A DNA stretch of 64,000 bases. It comes from Luteipulveratus mongoliensis (GTDB lineage: Bacteria; Actinomycetota; Actinomycetes; Actinomycetales; Dermatophilaceae). A program made the translations under genes and the position numbers. The notes below the pieces were generated by a model. The model made no database searches and was not told where the DNA came from. It saw nothing but the letters and a program-made list of their open reading frames with translations. The stretch is taken from NCBI RefSeq assembly GCF_001190945.1, contig NZ_CP011112.1, positions 2,480,001-2,544,000 of the forward strand, in the 5' to 3' direction. Below, one piece after another: positions 9,210 through 18,526 of the stretch (positions are counted from its first letter, which is position 1; each line of letters begins with the position of its first letter).

Positions 9210-10304
9210 TCAGCGGGTCCCGACCAGCTCAAGGGCTGCTCGGGGCCCGTCGACCAGGTGGATCGAGTCGGCCATCGGCCGACCCTTGGCCAGCGCGACG
9301 AGCAGGTCCCAGACCGGCACCTGCTGCGTCCAGTGCTCGCGCCCGACCAGCACGAGCGGTGGTGCCGTGGCCTCGTCCTGCGCGTAGTACAGCCGCGTGA
9401 CGACCTGGAAGATCTCCTGCACCGTGCCAGCCGCACCAGGCAGGACCAGCACACCGGCATCACAACGGGCCAGCAGGATGTCCTCGCGCAGCGCGTTGGA
9501 GAAGAACTTGGCCACCGCGGTCGCGAAGAGGTTGGGCGGCTCGTGCCCGTAGAACCAGGTCGGTACGCCGACGCTGCGTGCCGGACCATCTGCCGCGTGG
9601 TCGCGGCGCACGTCCCAGGCCAACCGCGCCCACGCCTCGATCGAGGGCCGGAACGACGGGACGGCCGCCAGCCGGTTGAGTGAGTCCGCCAGCGCGGCCT
9701 CGGTCAGGCACATCGCGCCGAGGTTGGTGGCCTCCATCGCGCCCGGACCGCCACCGGTGGCGACGAGCAGACCGCGGTCGGCCAGGGCGTGGCCTAGCTG
9801 GGCCGCCTGGGCGTATGCCGTGCTGCCGCGCTCGACGGCGTGACCGCCCATCACGCCGACGACCTGACGTCCCTCGATGAGCTCGTCGAGCGAGTCCCTC
9901 ATCGAGTGGTCATGGATCGCGCGCAGCAGTGTGACGAAGGCGTCCCGCGTGAGGTGGGCATCGCGCGACCAGGCGTACGCGCGCGCGTCGGGAGTGGCGG
10001 CGTACCCCTCGGTGAGGAGACCGGCGTACAGCTCGGTCGGGTCGTAGAGCCGCGCGCGATAGGGGTCGATCGGCGCCGACGGGTCGGTCGGAAAGATGGT
10101 GGCGCCCTGGAGACGCAGCTCGTGCTCCAGCTCGGGAGTGAGCTTGCCGCCGAGCACGACCAGTCCGTGTGCGTGGCCCGCGAGGAGGAGGGCGCCTTCG
10201 GGTCCGGTGAGGTCCAGTCCCTGCAGGCGCAGGCCCTGCAATGAGCGCCCTGACTCCAGTACCTCGTTCAGGGCATCAAGAGTCTCTATCTCGGTGCTCG
10301 GCAT
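9210..10304 (-). CDS. LOG-family protein (lysine decarboxylase-like Rossmann fold)
   Basis: Cytoplasmic Rossmann-fold protein of the LOG/YgdH superfamily, whose studied members release bases from nucleoside monophosphates. GVMGGHAVERG and TGGGPGAMEATN are clear family motifs in the second half. The usual PGGxGTxxE catalytic motif reads PGAAGTVQE. About 125 N-terminal residues precede the domain, making the protein 364 aa, longer than minimal LOG proteins (about 190) and closer to YgdH-like forms. ATG 10304 is preferred; the frame continues upstream with a GTG at 10328. Its stop lies 18 bases from the convergent SH3-like gene. The substrate is unknown. Confidence 0.8.
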   Translation of the reverse strand: MPSTEIETLDALNEVLESGRSLQGLRLQGLDLTGPEGALLLAGHAHGLVVLGGKLTPELEHELRLQGATIFPTDPSAPIDPYRARLYDPTELYAGLLTEGYAATPDARAYAWSRDAHLTRDAFVTLLRAIHDHSMRDSLDELIEGRQVVGVMGGHAVERGSTAYAQAAQLGHALADRGLLVATGGGPGAMEATNLGAMCLTEAALADSLNRLAAVPSFRPSIEAWARLAWDVRRDHAADGPARSVGVPTWFYGHEPPNLFATAVAKFFSNALREDILLARCDAGVLVLPGAAGTVQEIFQVVTRLYYAQDEATAPPLVLVGREHWTQQVPVWDLLVALAKGRPMADSIHLVDGPRAALELVGTR

Positions 10305-10462
10305 GGCGACATCTTGCCTGGTGGACACTTCATCACGGTCCGGTGACGCGATCACTGTCGTATCCAACCTCTTTCGCACCTCGCACGTCTGACCGGGTGC
10401 CGACGGAGATGTCGGCATCACTCGGGGACCGCGGTCGAAAGGCCGCAGAAGGAGCACGACCA

Positions 10463-10906
10463 ATGAAGCGTCTTGTCACGACCATTGCCCTCACCGCCGC
10501 CGTTGGCGCAGGCATGCTGTCCATGGCCGACACGGGTTCGGCGGCCACGTCCGCGCCGAAGGCCGCGACCTCGTACGTCGTCATGGCCAAGACGCCGGCG
10601 TCGACCACGCCGAATGCGGCCACCAAGGCCGCGATCGTGCGCGCCATCGAGCGCAGCCCGCTGCTCGGTGAGGTGCCGCCCACCGGGATCGTGGTGAGCC
10701 AGATCAAGGTGTCCACGGTCAACCCGACCTGGGCCTCGGCGCTGATCCAGCCCAAGAACAGCGACGTCGACCCCGCCCAGGTGCTGCTGCACAAGACGTC
10801 GAAGGGCTGGACCGCTCGCGACCTGGGCACCGACCAGATCGGCTGTGGCCTGGTCGCCAAGAAGGTCCGCGCGGACCTGGCGCTCTGGGACAACTGCGCC
10901 GCCTGA
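10463..10906 (+). CDS. Secreted protein of unknown function
   Basis: A 147-aa protein that I do not recognise. Residues 1-28 form a signal peptide (KRLVTTIALTAAVGAGMLSM, cleavage near GSAA). The mature part has one conserved-looking hydrophobic stretch (VPPTGIVVSQIKVS) and two cysteines near the C-terminus (GCGLV and DNCAA) that could pair in the oxidising exterior. An AAGGAG site at 10449-10454 fixes ATG 10463. It is divergent from the LOG gene and has its own promoter region at 10329-10462. No catalytic motif is visible. Confidence 0.75.
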   Translation: MKRLVTTIALTAAVGAGMLSMADTGSAATSAPKAATSYVVMAKTPASTTPNAATKAAIVRAIERSPLLGEVPPTGIVVSQIKVSTVNPTWASALIQPKNSDVDPAQVLLHKTSKGWTARDLGTDQIGCGLVAKKVRADLALWDNCAA

Positions 10907-10915
10907 TCGTCACCT

Positions 10916-10935
10916 GAGTCTTCTGGACGAGACTC
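10916..10935 (+). terminator. Short hairpin after the secreted protein gene
   Basis: GAGTCT (10916-10921) pairs with AGACTC (10930-10935) across an 8-base loop, followed by CTCCTCC. The stem is short and there is no T tract, so this is a weak terminator candidate chosen mainly by position. Confidence 0.35.
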
Positions 10936-10950
10936 CTCCTCCGGCCGACG

Positions 10951-10998
10951 TCGCAGGCTCCCTCGGTCCGGCGTCGTCGCAGGCTCCCTCGGTCCGGC
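10951..10998 (+). repeat. 22-bp tandem direct repeat before the AAA ATPase gene
   Basis: Two perfect copies of a 22-base sequence beginning TCGCAGGCTCCCTCGGTCC lie at 10951-10972 and 10977-10998, 26 bases apart. They occupy the only intergenic space upstream of the AAA gene (11037) and end 38 bases before its start. They may be binding sites or a chance duplication. Confidence 0.75.
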
Positions 10999-11036
10999 AT
11001 CGTCGTCTCGTCGGACCCGGGCTTTAGGTTGAGCCC

Positions 11037-12233
11037 ATGCTGACGACCGTTGCCGTCTCCGGATACCGGTCTCTGCGTGACGTGGTCGTGCCGCTGCACG
11101 GCTTGGACGTGGTGACCGGTCCCAACGGCAGCGGCAAGTCCAGCCTTTACCGCGCGCTGCGCCTGCTGGCCGGGTGCAGCCGCGGTGAGGTCATCGGGTC
11201 GCTGGCCCGCGAGGGAGGTCTGACCTCGGCCCTGTGGGCAGGACCGGCCTCGCTCGACGGCGCTCGCAAGCGCGGCCACGAGGTCCAGGGCACAAAGCGC
11301 AAGGGGCCGATCAGTCTCCAGCTCGGGTTCGCCTCGGACGACTTCGGCTACCTGATCGATCTGGGCCTTCCCGTTCAGGCGCCGGGCTACGAGTCGGCGT
11401 TTCTGCGAGACCCGGAGATCAAGCGGGAGGTCGTGTGGAGCGGCCCCGTGATGCGACCAGGCTCAGTGCTCGTACGCCGGCGCTGGTCGGTGGTCGAGAC
11501 CCGCGACGGGCGCGGCTGGCGTGAGCTGTCGCGAGGCGTTGCGCCGTGGGACAGCATGATCACCGAGCTGGCCGACCCGCAGCAGGCGCCCGAGCTGCTC
11601 GCCGTCCGCCGGATGATGCGCGGCTGGCGCTTCTACGACGGCTTCCGCAGCGACGCTGATGCCCCGGCCCGCCAGCTGCAGGTCGGCACCCGCACTCCCG
11701 TGCTGGCCGACGACGGCCACGACCTGGCGGCCGCGCTGCAGACGATCCGCGAGAACGGCCAGTCTGGGCTCGATGAGGCCGTCGCTGACGCGTTCGAGGG
11801 CGCGCGGTTGGACGTCGCCGTCATCGACGGCCGATTCGAGGTGCAGCTGCACCAGCCCGGGATGCTCCGACCGCTGTCCGTGGCCGAGCTCTCCGACGGC
11901 ACCCTGCGCTACCTCCTGTGGGTCGCCGCACTGCTGACCATCTCGCCGCCACCGCTCATGGTGCTCAACGAGCCCGAGACGTCGTTGCACCCGGCGCTGC
12001 TCGGCCCCCTGGCGCGGCTGATCAAGGAGGCGGCGACCTACACGCAAGTGCTCGTCGTCTCCCACTCCCAGGCACTCATCGAGGCACTCGGGATCATCGA
12101 CGACGACGGTGCGCCGACCGGACTCGGCACATCGGCTCGAGCGTTGCGACTGTCGAAGGACCTGGGCGAGACAGCCGTCGAGGGCCAGGGCATGCTGACC
12201 ACACCGGACTGGACATGGGGGAGCCGTCGATGA
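11037..12233 (+). CDS. AAA/ABC-type ATPase (RecF/OLD-like)
   Basis: Cytoplasmic ATPase of the SMC/RecF/OLD type, 398 aa. The Walker A motif GPNGSGKSS is near residues 30-38 and follows a typical YRSLRDVVVPL strand. The ABC-like signature LSDGTLRYL is near 285, Walker B reads LMVLNEPETSLHP, and a sensor-like VSHSQAL follows. There is no TOPRIM or nuclease domain, unlike OLD proteins. Partner-dependent members of this class occur in repair and in defence, so the role is open. Its stop overlaps the next start (ATGA at 12230-12233), tying it to the APH-like gene. Confidence 0.82.
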   Translation: MLTTVAVSGYRSLRDVVVPLHGLDVVTGPNGSGKSSLYRALRLLAGCSRGEVIGSLAREGGLTSALWAGPASLDGARKRGHEVQGTKRKGPISLQLGFASDDFGYLIDLGLPVQAPGYESAFLRDPEIKREVVWSGPVMRPGSVLVRRRWSVVETRDGRGWRELSRGVAPWDSMITELADPQQAPELLAVRRMMRGWRFYDGFRSDADAPARQLQVGTRTPVLADDGHDLAAALQTIRENGQSGLDEAVADAFEGARLDVAVIDGRFEVQLHQPGMLRPLSVAELSDGTLRYLLWVAALLTISPPPLMVLNEPETSLHPALLGPLARLIKEAATYTQVLVVSHSQALIEALGIIDDDGAPTGLGTSARALRLSKDLGETAVEGQGMLTTPDWTWGSRR

Positions 12234-13030
12234 CCGAGGTACCACTGCCCGGAGGGGACGTCACCGAGGGTGTCGTGCGGGTCGACGACACCGTACGCCG
12301 GCCGCTCGGTCCTCATTCGCCGCTCGTCCACGCGGTGCTGAATCACCTTGAGAACGTGCGCTTCTCGGGCGCTCCGCGATTCTTCGGGATCGATGGCAAG
12401 GGCCGGGAGACCCTCACGTTCGTTGACGGCGAGGTCGCGGTTCGCCCGTGGCCCGGCTGGGTCGCCGACGAGGCGCGGATCATCTCGGTGGCAAAGCTGG
12501 TCAGGGCGTTCGACGACGCGATGGAGCCGTTCGGCGTGCCCGATGACCTCATCGGACACACTCAGCGTCCTGAGCCGGACGGATGTCCGCCTCGAATTCC
12601 GTTGCCGCAGAACCTGATCGGACACCAGGACGTAACACCCGAAAACGTCGTGTTCCGATCCGGGCAGGCACACGCGCTCATCGACTTCGACATGCTCCGG
12701 CCCGCAGCGCGGGAGGAGGAGGTCGTCAATGTCCTGCTCTGGTGGGCACCCCTGATGCCGCCTGATGACCGGGAGTCGGCGCTGAGTGAGGTCGACGCCA
12801 TGCGACGGGTTCGGCTCATCGTCGACGCCTACGGGCTTGCCGAGCGAGATCGCCTGCCAGAGCTGATTATTCGGATGAACGAACGCGCCTGGTTCCTCAT
12901 GCGCTGGCGTGCGCAGACGCAGGGCGGCGGCTGGCAGCGCATGTGGGACGAAGGCGTGGGAGACGTGATCGAGCGTCGTACGACCTGGTTGCGTGAGCGG
13001 ACCGACGAGCTCGGCGAGGCTCTCGGCTGA
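12230..13030 (+). CDS. Aminoglycoside phosphotransferase (APH)-fold kinase
   Basis: Predicted small-molecule kinase of the APH/choline kinase fold, 266 aa. The catalytic loop reads GHQDVTPENVVF (HxDxxxxN type) and the metal-binding motif is IDFDML. The N-terminal lobe is short: FFGIDGKGRETLTFVDGEV takes the place of the usual nucleotide loop and hinge. ATG 12230 overlaps the AAA gene stop; an in-frame ATG at 12215 is an alternative. Its substrate need not be an antibiotic, since most chromosomal APH-fold proteins have other or unknown substrates. Coupling to an AAA ATPase is the only contextual clue. Confidence 0.8.
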   Translation: MTEVPLPGGDVTEGVVRVDDTVRRPLGPHSPLVHAVLNHLENVRFSGAPRFFGIDGKGRETLTFVDGEVAVRPWPGWVADEARIISVAKLVRAFDDAMEPFGVPDDLIGHTQRPEPDGCPPRIPLPQNLIGHQDVTPENVVFRSGQAHALIDFDMLRPAAREEEVVNVLLWWAPLMPPDDRESALSEVDAMRRVRLIVDAYGLAERDRLPELIIRMNERAWFLMRWRAQTQGGGWQRMWDEGVGDVIERRTTWLRERTDELGEALG

Positions 13031-13040
13031 GCCGCGTCGG

Positions 13041-13961
13041 TCAGTGGTCGAAGGTCCAGGTGGCCTTCGTGCCGGGACCGACCACGAGCTGTGAGTGTCC
13101 GATCGTCTCGACGTGCCGGTAGGCGACCGGACGGTTCAACGCGAAGTCGATGCGGCGCCACCCGGCGTGGGCGCGGTCGGTCGTGACGTAGCGCAGCGTG
13201 GTGCCGCGGCCCCGAGCGACGAAGCCCTGCGGGCTGTCGACCACGACATAGCCCGCGGCCTGCAACATGGTTCGGGCTGGAGTCAGGTCGCGCGCGGTGA
13301 CGCCGATCTCGACACCGGTGACGTCGCGCATCAGCCGCTTCTTGTAGTCGTCGGACAGCACTCGCGCTCCGCGCACATCGTCCGGGTCGGTGCCGGGCTC
13401 GGCCTTGGCTCGCGGATCGTCCAGGTAGCTCGGGAGATACTCCATGGCCCACGTGAAGTAGCCGTCGTAGTCCGCGGTGGTGAACACGTAGTCGAACCAC
13501 GGCACCACGTCGTCGCCGAACACCTTGGTCTGCACGGCCCGTGTCGGTGCGTTGCCGGAAGCGGTGAGCCGCTCCTGGACCGTGTTGATCTTGCCGCGCC
13601 GTTCGGTGGCGACGGCCAGGCCGGTCATGCCGATCACGTTGTCGGGCGGCGCGAGGTCGTTGGGGCCGAACATCTCCAGGTAGGTCTCCCGGCCCATCAG
13701 GTATCGCCCGGTCCAGCTCGTCTCACCCGAGGAGGTGGTGCGGACCTGGAACACGCCGAACTTCGGCAGGTAGGTCGAGTGCTCGATGGCGTCGGCCGTC
13801 GCCTGGTCGAACACCGAGTAGGTGTGGTTGAGGTAAGCGACCTGCGGTCGGGCCGGCGGCGACTCCGCGGCCGAACCTGGTGCAAGCGCAACGGTGCTCA
13901 CGACCGCGAGCAGCATCGTGACCAGTCCTGCGGTCCGACGAGGAGCAAACAACCGAGTCAT
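13041..13961 (-). CDS. Secreted protein of unknown function (DUF5829-like)
   Basis: A 306-aa exported protein. ATG 13961 begins a clean signal peptide (TRLFAPRRTAGLVTMLLAVV, cleavage near SAA-ES); an upstream in-frame extension to 14003 adds charged residues and is less likely. The mature start VAYLNHTYSVFDQATADAIE resembles, from memory, a family annotated DUF5829 in actinobacteria. A glyoxalase-like pattern (IGVTARDLTPARTMLQAAGY) is visible in the C-terminal half, so a VOC-type fold is possible. It is convergent with the APH gene, 10 bases from its stop. There is no assigned activity. Confidence 0.65.
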   Translation of the reverse strand: MTRLFAPRRTAGLVTMLLAVVSTVALAPGSAAESPPARPQVAYLNHTYSVFDQATADAIEHSTYLPKFGVFQVRTTSSGETSWTGRYLMGRETYLEMFGPNDLAPPDNVIGMTGLAVATERRGKINTVQERLTASGNAPTRAVQTKVFGDDVVPWFDYVFTTADYDGYFTWAMEYLPSYLDDPRAKAEPGTDPDDVRGARVLSDDYKKRLMRDVTGVEIGVTARDLTPARTMLQAAGYVVVDSPQGFVARGRGTTLRYVTTDRAHAGWRRIDFALNRPVAYRHVETIGHSQLVVGPGTKATWTFDH

Positions 13962-14010
13962 GCTCGCGATGCTATGTCGGCGCTCGCGCCACGAACAGAC
14001 CAAAAGATAC

Positions 14011-15948
14011 CTAACCGCCGACGTGGACCTGAGGGCGACGCGCCTCGTCCGGCTCGGCCCGGCGCAGCACCTCGTGGGTCAGTGGGGGTACGTCTCCCTC
14101 GCCCGCCAGCAGGAAGCGCAGCGCATTCTGGCCCGGGCCGGACTCGCTCCACTCGAAGTAGGCGTGCGGCGGCACCTCGGCCCGGTCACGGACGTACAGG
14201 AGCACGGCGGCCAGCACGTTGGGGATGCTCGTGCCGGTGGCGCGCAGGATGCGGTGCTTGCCGATCCGCGTGGAGGTCACCGTCACCGGCGAGATGAAGT
14301 CGCTGGCGTCCGTGACCTCTACCTCGAGGAAGATCGCGTCCTCGCCCTCGGAGAGGTGGTTGTCGAGGCGGACCTCGAGCGACTTCTCGATGTATTCGTC
14401 CTCATCGCCCGCGTCGAGCTTGTTGGCGATGAAGCGCACTGGCTGCGGACCCTTGAGTGCATCGGCGAGCAGGTTCTCGGACTCCTCGTCGAAGACAACT
14501 CGCTGGACCCGCAGCTCGGTGCTGCGGCGGACCCGCGAGGTCACACTGAGCACGACGATGGCCGCGATGAACAGCAACGCGATCAGCAGGCCCTCGGGCT
14601 CCTTGGCGATCGTCACGACCGTCGTGTAGATGAAGACCACGCTGACGACGCAGAACAGCACCGCGTTGCGGCGGTGGCCCCGACGCAGCTCGGTCAGGAA
14701 GACGGCCACGGCCGCCGACGTCATCAGCGCCAGGACACCGGTGGCGTACGCGCCCGCCTGGTCATCGACGTCGGCCTTGAAGAAGATCGTCACGAGGGCG
14801 GCGACGACGGTCAGGACGACCACGAGCGGCCGGGTCGAGCGGGCCCAGTCGGGCGCCATCCCATAGCGCGGTAGGTAGCGCGGCACGATGTTGAGCAGGC
14901 CGGCCATCGCGGACGCGCCGGCGAACCAGAGGATCCCGATGGTCGCGACGTCGTACGCCGTGCCGAACGTCTCCCCGAGCCGCTCGTGGGCGAGGAACGC
15001 CAGGGCGCGGCCGTTGGCCCCACCGCCCTGTTCGAACTCGTCCTCCGGGATGAGCAAGGTGGTCACCAGCGATGAGCTGATGAGCAGCACGCTCATGATG
15101 AGCGCAGCTGTCGTGAGCAGCTTCTTGGCGTTGCGTATACGGCCGAGGGGTTGTGCCGGGGTGTCGCTCGGGTCGCCCTTGACGAGCGGCATCACAACGA
15201 CGCCGGTCTCGAATCCGGACAGGCCCAGGGCGAGGGCGGGGAAGACCAGCAAAGCCGCGCCGATGACGCCGAGCGGCAGGGTGTGCTCGGCCTTCATGGC
15301 ATCGACCCAGCCGTCGAATCTGTCCGGGTGCGTGAGCACCTCGATCAGGCCGTCGCCGATGACGACCGCACTCAGTCCGAGGTAGAGCACGACGAGCACG
15401 ACCGCGACGCCGATGGCCTCTTTGAAGCCCTTCAGGAACACCGCCGCGAGCAGCGCGATGAGTCCGAGTGTCACCGGGACCTGCTGACCGCTCAGGGTGT
15501 CGTGCATGAACGGGTTCTCGACCATGTGGGCGCTGGCATCGGCAGCGGACAGGGTGATCGTGATGATGAAGCCGGTCGCGACGAAGCCGATCAGCGCGAG
15601 CACCAGGATCTTGCTCTGCCAGTAGGACAGCAGACGCTCCAGCATCGACAGGCTGCCATCTCCGCGCGGGCTCTCGGTGGCGACCCGGCGGTACATCGGC
15701 AGCGCCCCGAACAACGTGATGAGCACCAGCACGAGGGTCGCGACCGGGGCGACGGCACCGGCAGCGAGGGCAGCGATGCCGGGCTGGTAGCCGAGCGTGG
15801 AGAAGTAGTCGACACCGGTGAGACACATGACGCGCCACCACGGCTGCACGTGATGCTGGCTCTCGGCTTCCTTCTCGCCCTCGTAGTAGCCGCCCGGATC
15901 GGCCTGCTCGGCGTCGAGGAACCATCGGTTGAATCGACGCCTGGTCAT
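14011..15948 (-). CDS. APC-superfamily permease with C-terminal cytoplasmic domain
   Basis: Large inner-membrane transporter, 645 aa. The N-terminal helix motif [20 protein letters not shown] and about twelve hydrophobic segments to residue 475 fit an amino acid-polyamine-organocation superfamily permease of a type common in actinobacteria. About 170 polar residues follow, with an acidic stretch ([15 protein letters not shown]), and form a soluble domain that may regulate transport. ATG 15948 is chosen; a GTG two codons upstream (15954) is possible. The gap to the preceding ATP-grasp gene is 19 bases and they are divergent from a narrow shared region. The substrate (amino acid or cation) is not assignable. 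Confidence 0.8.
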   Translation of the reverse strand: MTRRRFNRWFLDAEQADPGGYYEGEKEAESQHHVQPWWRVMCLTGVDYFSTLGYQPGIAALAAGAVAPVATLVLVLITLFGALPMYRRVATESPRGDGSLSMLERLLSYWQSKILVLALIGFVATGFIITITLSAADASAHMVENPFMHDTLSGQQVPVTLGLIALLAAVFLKGFKEAIGVAVVLVVLYLGLSAVVIGDGLIEVLTHPDRFDGWVDAMKAEHTLPLGVIGAALLVFPALALGLSGFETGVVVMPLVKGDPSDTPAQPLGRIRNAKKLLTTAALIMSVLLISSSLVTTLLIPEDEFEQGGGANGRALAFLAHERLGETFGTAYDVATIGILWFAGASAMAGLLNIVPRYLPRYGMAPDWARSTRPLVVVLTVVAALVTIFFKADVDDQAGAYATGVLALMTSAAVAVFLTELRRGHRRNAVLFCVVSVVFIYTTVVTIAKEPEGLLIALLFIAAIVVLSVTSRVRRSTELRVQRVVFDEESENLLADALKGPQPVRFIANKLDAGDEDEYIEKSLEVRLDNHLSEGEDAIFLEVEVTDASDFISPVTVTSTRIGKHRILRATGTSIPNVLAAVLLYVRDRAEVPPHAYFEWSESGPGQNALRFLLAGEGDVPPLTHEVLRRAEPDEARRPQVHVGG

Positions 15949-15973
15949 CGTCACGGTCGGCAGCGTAACCGGG

Positions 15974-17377
15974 TCACCGTCGTACGTCGGGTGCGGTCGC
16001 CAGGTGGCCGATGCGCGTGTCCCAGAGCTGGTCGGCGAGCGCGAGCGCCGCGACGCCCCAGGGCGCCAGGCGTGTCCCGGGTGCCAGCTCCTTGGGCTGA
16101 TAACGGATCAGGCCACCGGCCAGATGCGGGCCGAGCTCGAGGGTGCCGACCGCGTGCTCGGGCTCGAACGTCACCGACAGCTGGTGCGCGCTGCCTGACA
16201 CGTCGATCTGTGTGGTCTCAGTCGGATTCACGTCGTGCGAGACGAGGTAGGCCGACCCGAATCGACTCGCGTCAGCCGCCTGGAGCAGCACGTCCTCGAG
16301 GTCCGGCGCGGTCACACCGAGGTCCACACCGCGCAGCGCCAGATCGTGGACGCGGTTGAGCGGCAGGTCGGGCAACCCCTTGCCGATCGCGCTGATCCCG
16401 CCGGAGAAGCGTGGGTTGAGCTCGTGCGGCCGGAACCCGTCGGCCGTCAGGACGCCGTCGATCCCAAATGCGCCTCGGTAGTCGTGCTCTCGCGCGAGGT
16501 AGGTCCCCACCCGGCGGGCGACTTCGCGCATGGCCTCACGGTCGTCCGGGCGCGGGTCCCACGCAGTCGAGATCCCGGCGTACACGAACTTGAGACTGCC
16601 GGGGCGACGAAGCACGAGCAGCTCGACCGGCCGCAGCACCACGACGCCGTCGGGCAGCACCAGTCCGTGGATGCTGCACGGCACGCCTTGGAGGAACGGC
16701 ATGAGCCGGGCTCGCTTGGCGTAGAGACGGAGGTTGTCGTACGCCGCCCGCGCGCCTTGGTCGTCGCGCACCCAGAAGACGCGGTCCGAGCCGCCGTTCA
16801 TCCCATCGGATGCGTCTGCGGACCACACCGTGCCTTGGCCCTTGTCGAGCCGAGAAGCGCTGTCGTGCAACGCTTCTCGATCAACCGGTACGACGACTTC
16901 CGGGCTGTGCGGCACGTCGGAGTCGCGCCAGATCTGCTCCGAGAGCGTCTTGTCCTCGAGGGCGGTGAACGCCGGAGGGCGGCCACCCCAGGTCTCGCGG
17001 CCGGCGTACGACTCAAGGGTGACCGGGAGCAGGCACAGGACGGCGGCCTCATGGGCGGGGTCGAAGATGGTGAGCGCGTCGAGCGCCTCGGGCGGAGGCT
17101 TGTCGACGTACGCCTGCCAGACCGCGATCTCATCGGCGACGGATCGGATGGGTGGGCTGTCGCACTCCACGCACGTCACGCCATCTCCACCCGGCCGCTC
17201 ACCGGTGCCGACACTCAGCCCGATCACGAGGATCTCGCCTGCGCCCTGCTGCCGTAGCGCCTCGACACGGGTCGTCGCACCGGCCAGGACAGCGCACACC
17301 ACGACGACTCGGCGACCGAGCACCGTACGTGCAACGAGATCCTGCACGTGCTCCACGATCTGCTCGGTGTCGGCCAT
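15974..17377 (-). CDS. Orphan ATP-grasp enzyme
   Basis: Predicted carboxylate-amine or carboxylate-thiol ligase, 467 aa. The N-terminal 120 residues are Rossmann-like ([18 protein letters not shown]). The central and C-terminal parts form an ATP-grasp domain: [20 protein letters not shown] in the nucleotide-binding region and [15 protein letters not shown] carrying the metal-binding Glu and Asn. It resembles carbamoyl-phosphate synthetase or D-Ala-D-Ala ligase relatives only at fold level. No pathway gene for a known ligase product is adjacent; neighbours are an APC permease and an AlkZ-like gene. The substrate is unknown. Confidence 0.75.
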   Translation of the reverse strand: MADTEQIVEHVQDLVARTVLGRRVVVVCAVLAGATTRVEALRQQGAGEILVIGLSVGTGERPGGDGVTCVECDSPPIRSVADEIAVWQAYVDKPPPEALDALTIFDPAHEAAVLCLLPVTLESYAGRETWGGRPPAFTALEDKTLSEQIWRDSDVPHSPEVVVPVDREALHDSASRLDKGQGTVWSADASDGMNGGSDRVFWVRDDQGARAAYDNLRLYAKRARLMPFLQGVPCSIHGLVLPDGVVVLRPVELLVLRRPGSLKFVYAGISTAWDPRPDDREAMREVARRVGTYLAREHDYRGAFGIDGVLTADGFRPHELNPRFSGGISAIGKGLPDLPLNRVHDLALRGVDLGVTAPDLEDVLLQAADASRFGSAYLVSHDVNPTETTQIDVSGSAHQLSVTFEPEHAVGTLELGPHLAGGLIRYQPKELAPGTRLAPWGVAALALADQLWDTRIGHLATAPDVRR

Positions 17378-17420
17378 GCTCGGTGACGCTACTCACCACT
17401 CGGTCGCCACGCGCGGCATT

Positions 17421-18479
17421 TCACTGGGGGAGCGCTCTGCTCAGACGTGGAAGGGCGCGGTCGACCACCGGGTCGAGCGTCGAGAACGGTTCAACCGCAA
17501 CGGTTGCGCCAGGCTTGGCAGGACGCTTCCAGGTCGCCACGATGCGACCGCGATGCGCGACCGTCGGAAAGAAGACGCCGTTCTTGCCTGGCACGACGAG
17601 CTCGAAGTCCTGCGGCAGGAGATTGGCCGAGCGGTCGGTGTAGCCCAGCAGCAGCTCGTCGAATGCAGACAGCAGCATGGGCTTGGCCGTCGCGGCTTTG
17701 TGCCGCGAATAGCGTTCTGGCGTCTCGGGATCCATGAAGTAGTCCGTGCCATCAACGGTCACGCACTCCAGCGACTCCATGATCGTCGGCATCAGCGGTT
17801 TGACCTCCGACGCCAGCAGCTTGGTCCACCACAGGAAATCCTTGAGCGTGGCCGGTCCATGGCTGCGGAAGTAACGCGTCGCCCACTCGACGATGGCCTC
17901 GTCACGCTCGAGCTCTCGCGCCTGCGGGACCCACTCGTCGATGAGCACGAGCCGTTGCTGCTTGCCGGTCATCGCGCCCTGACAGATGACCCCGCGCGTC
18001 GCCAGCAGGCCGATCACGTGATAGCCGCGCTGACCCTCCACGTCGAGCCCAGCGGCACGCCAGACGTCCAGCAGCTCGTTGCGCAGCAAGCCGTCACCCG
18101 CCAGTGCAGTGCGTGCCGCGCCCTCCGCTCGCTCGTACACCGCATCCGTGATGCCGAGCTCCTCGTGCGTCCTTCTCGCCTGGCGGTTCTGCCGCTCGCG
18201 GGTCAGATCGGTCATCCAGCGAACGTCCTCGGCGAGCAGGACGTGCAACGTGCCACGCATCGGCCAGGTGCGTACGACGGCGCCTGAGTCCAGCGTCGCG
18301 TCGACATCGGCCAGCGAACGGGTGCCCGCACGCTTGGCCATGGCGATCCGCGCAGCGGGTAGGTCCTGAGCCTGCATGCACGTCATCCAGCGGACGACCG
18401 AGGTGACGTCGGGCATATCGGAGGCGACGAGTCGTTGGGCGACCAGCCGCATCCGGCCGACGTCAGCGAGAGAAGTCAT
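17421..18479 (-). CDS. AlkZ-like DNA glycosylase (winged-helix HTH_42 family)
   Basis: A 352-aa protein of the winged-helix family containing AlkZ (Streptomyces) and YcaQ (E. coli), which unhook bulky alkylated bases and interstrand crosslinks. The QxQ catalytic pair is visible as Q36-A-Q38 in WMTCMQAQDL, and WPMRGTLHVL, the other conserved block, follows near residue 72. AFDELLLGY and VVPGKNGVFFPT mark the C-terminal part. Members guard antibiotic producers or act as general repair enzymes; no toxin cluster is nearby, so general alkylation repair is likelier. It is transcribed alone or with the GNAT gene upstream. Confidence 0.82.
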   Translation of the reverse strand: MTSLADVGRMRLVAQRLVASDMPDVTSVVRWMTCMQAQDLPAARIAMAKRAGTRSLADVDATLDSGAVVRTWPMRGTLHVLLAEDVRWMTDLTRERQNRQARRTHEELGITDAVYERAEGAARTALAGDGLLRNELLDVWRAAGLDVEGQRGYHVIGLLATRGVICQGAMTGKQQRLVLIDEWVPQARELERDEAIVEWATRYFRSHGPATLKDFLWWTKLLASEVKPLMPTIMESLECVTVDGTDYFMDPETPERYSRHKAATAKPMLLSAFDELLLGYTDRSANLLPQDFELVVPGKNGVFFPTVAHRGRIVATWKRPAKPGATVAVEPFSTLDPVVDRALPRLSRALPQ

Positions 18480-18526
18480 AGCCCGAGGCTAGGTGCGCCG
18501 GCGGACAGATGCTGTCCGGTTTGGGC

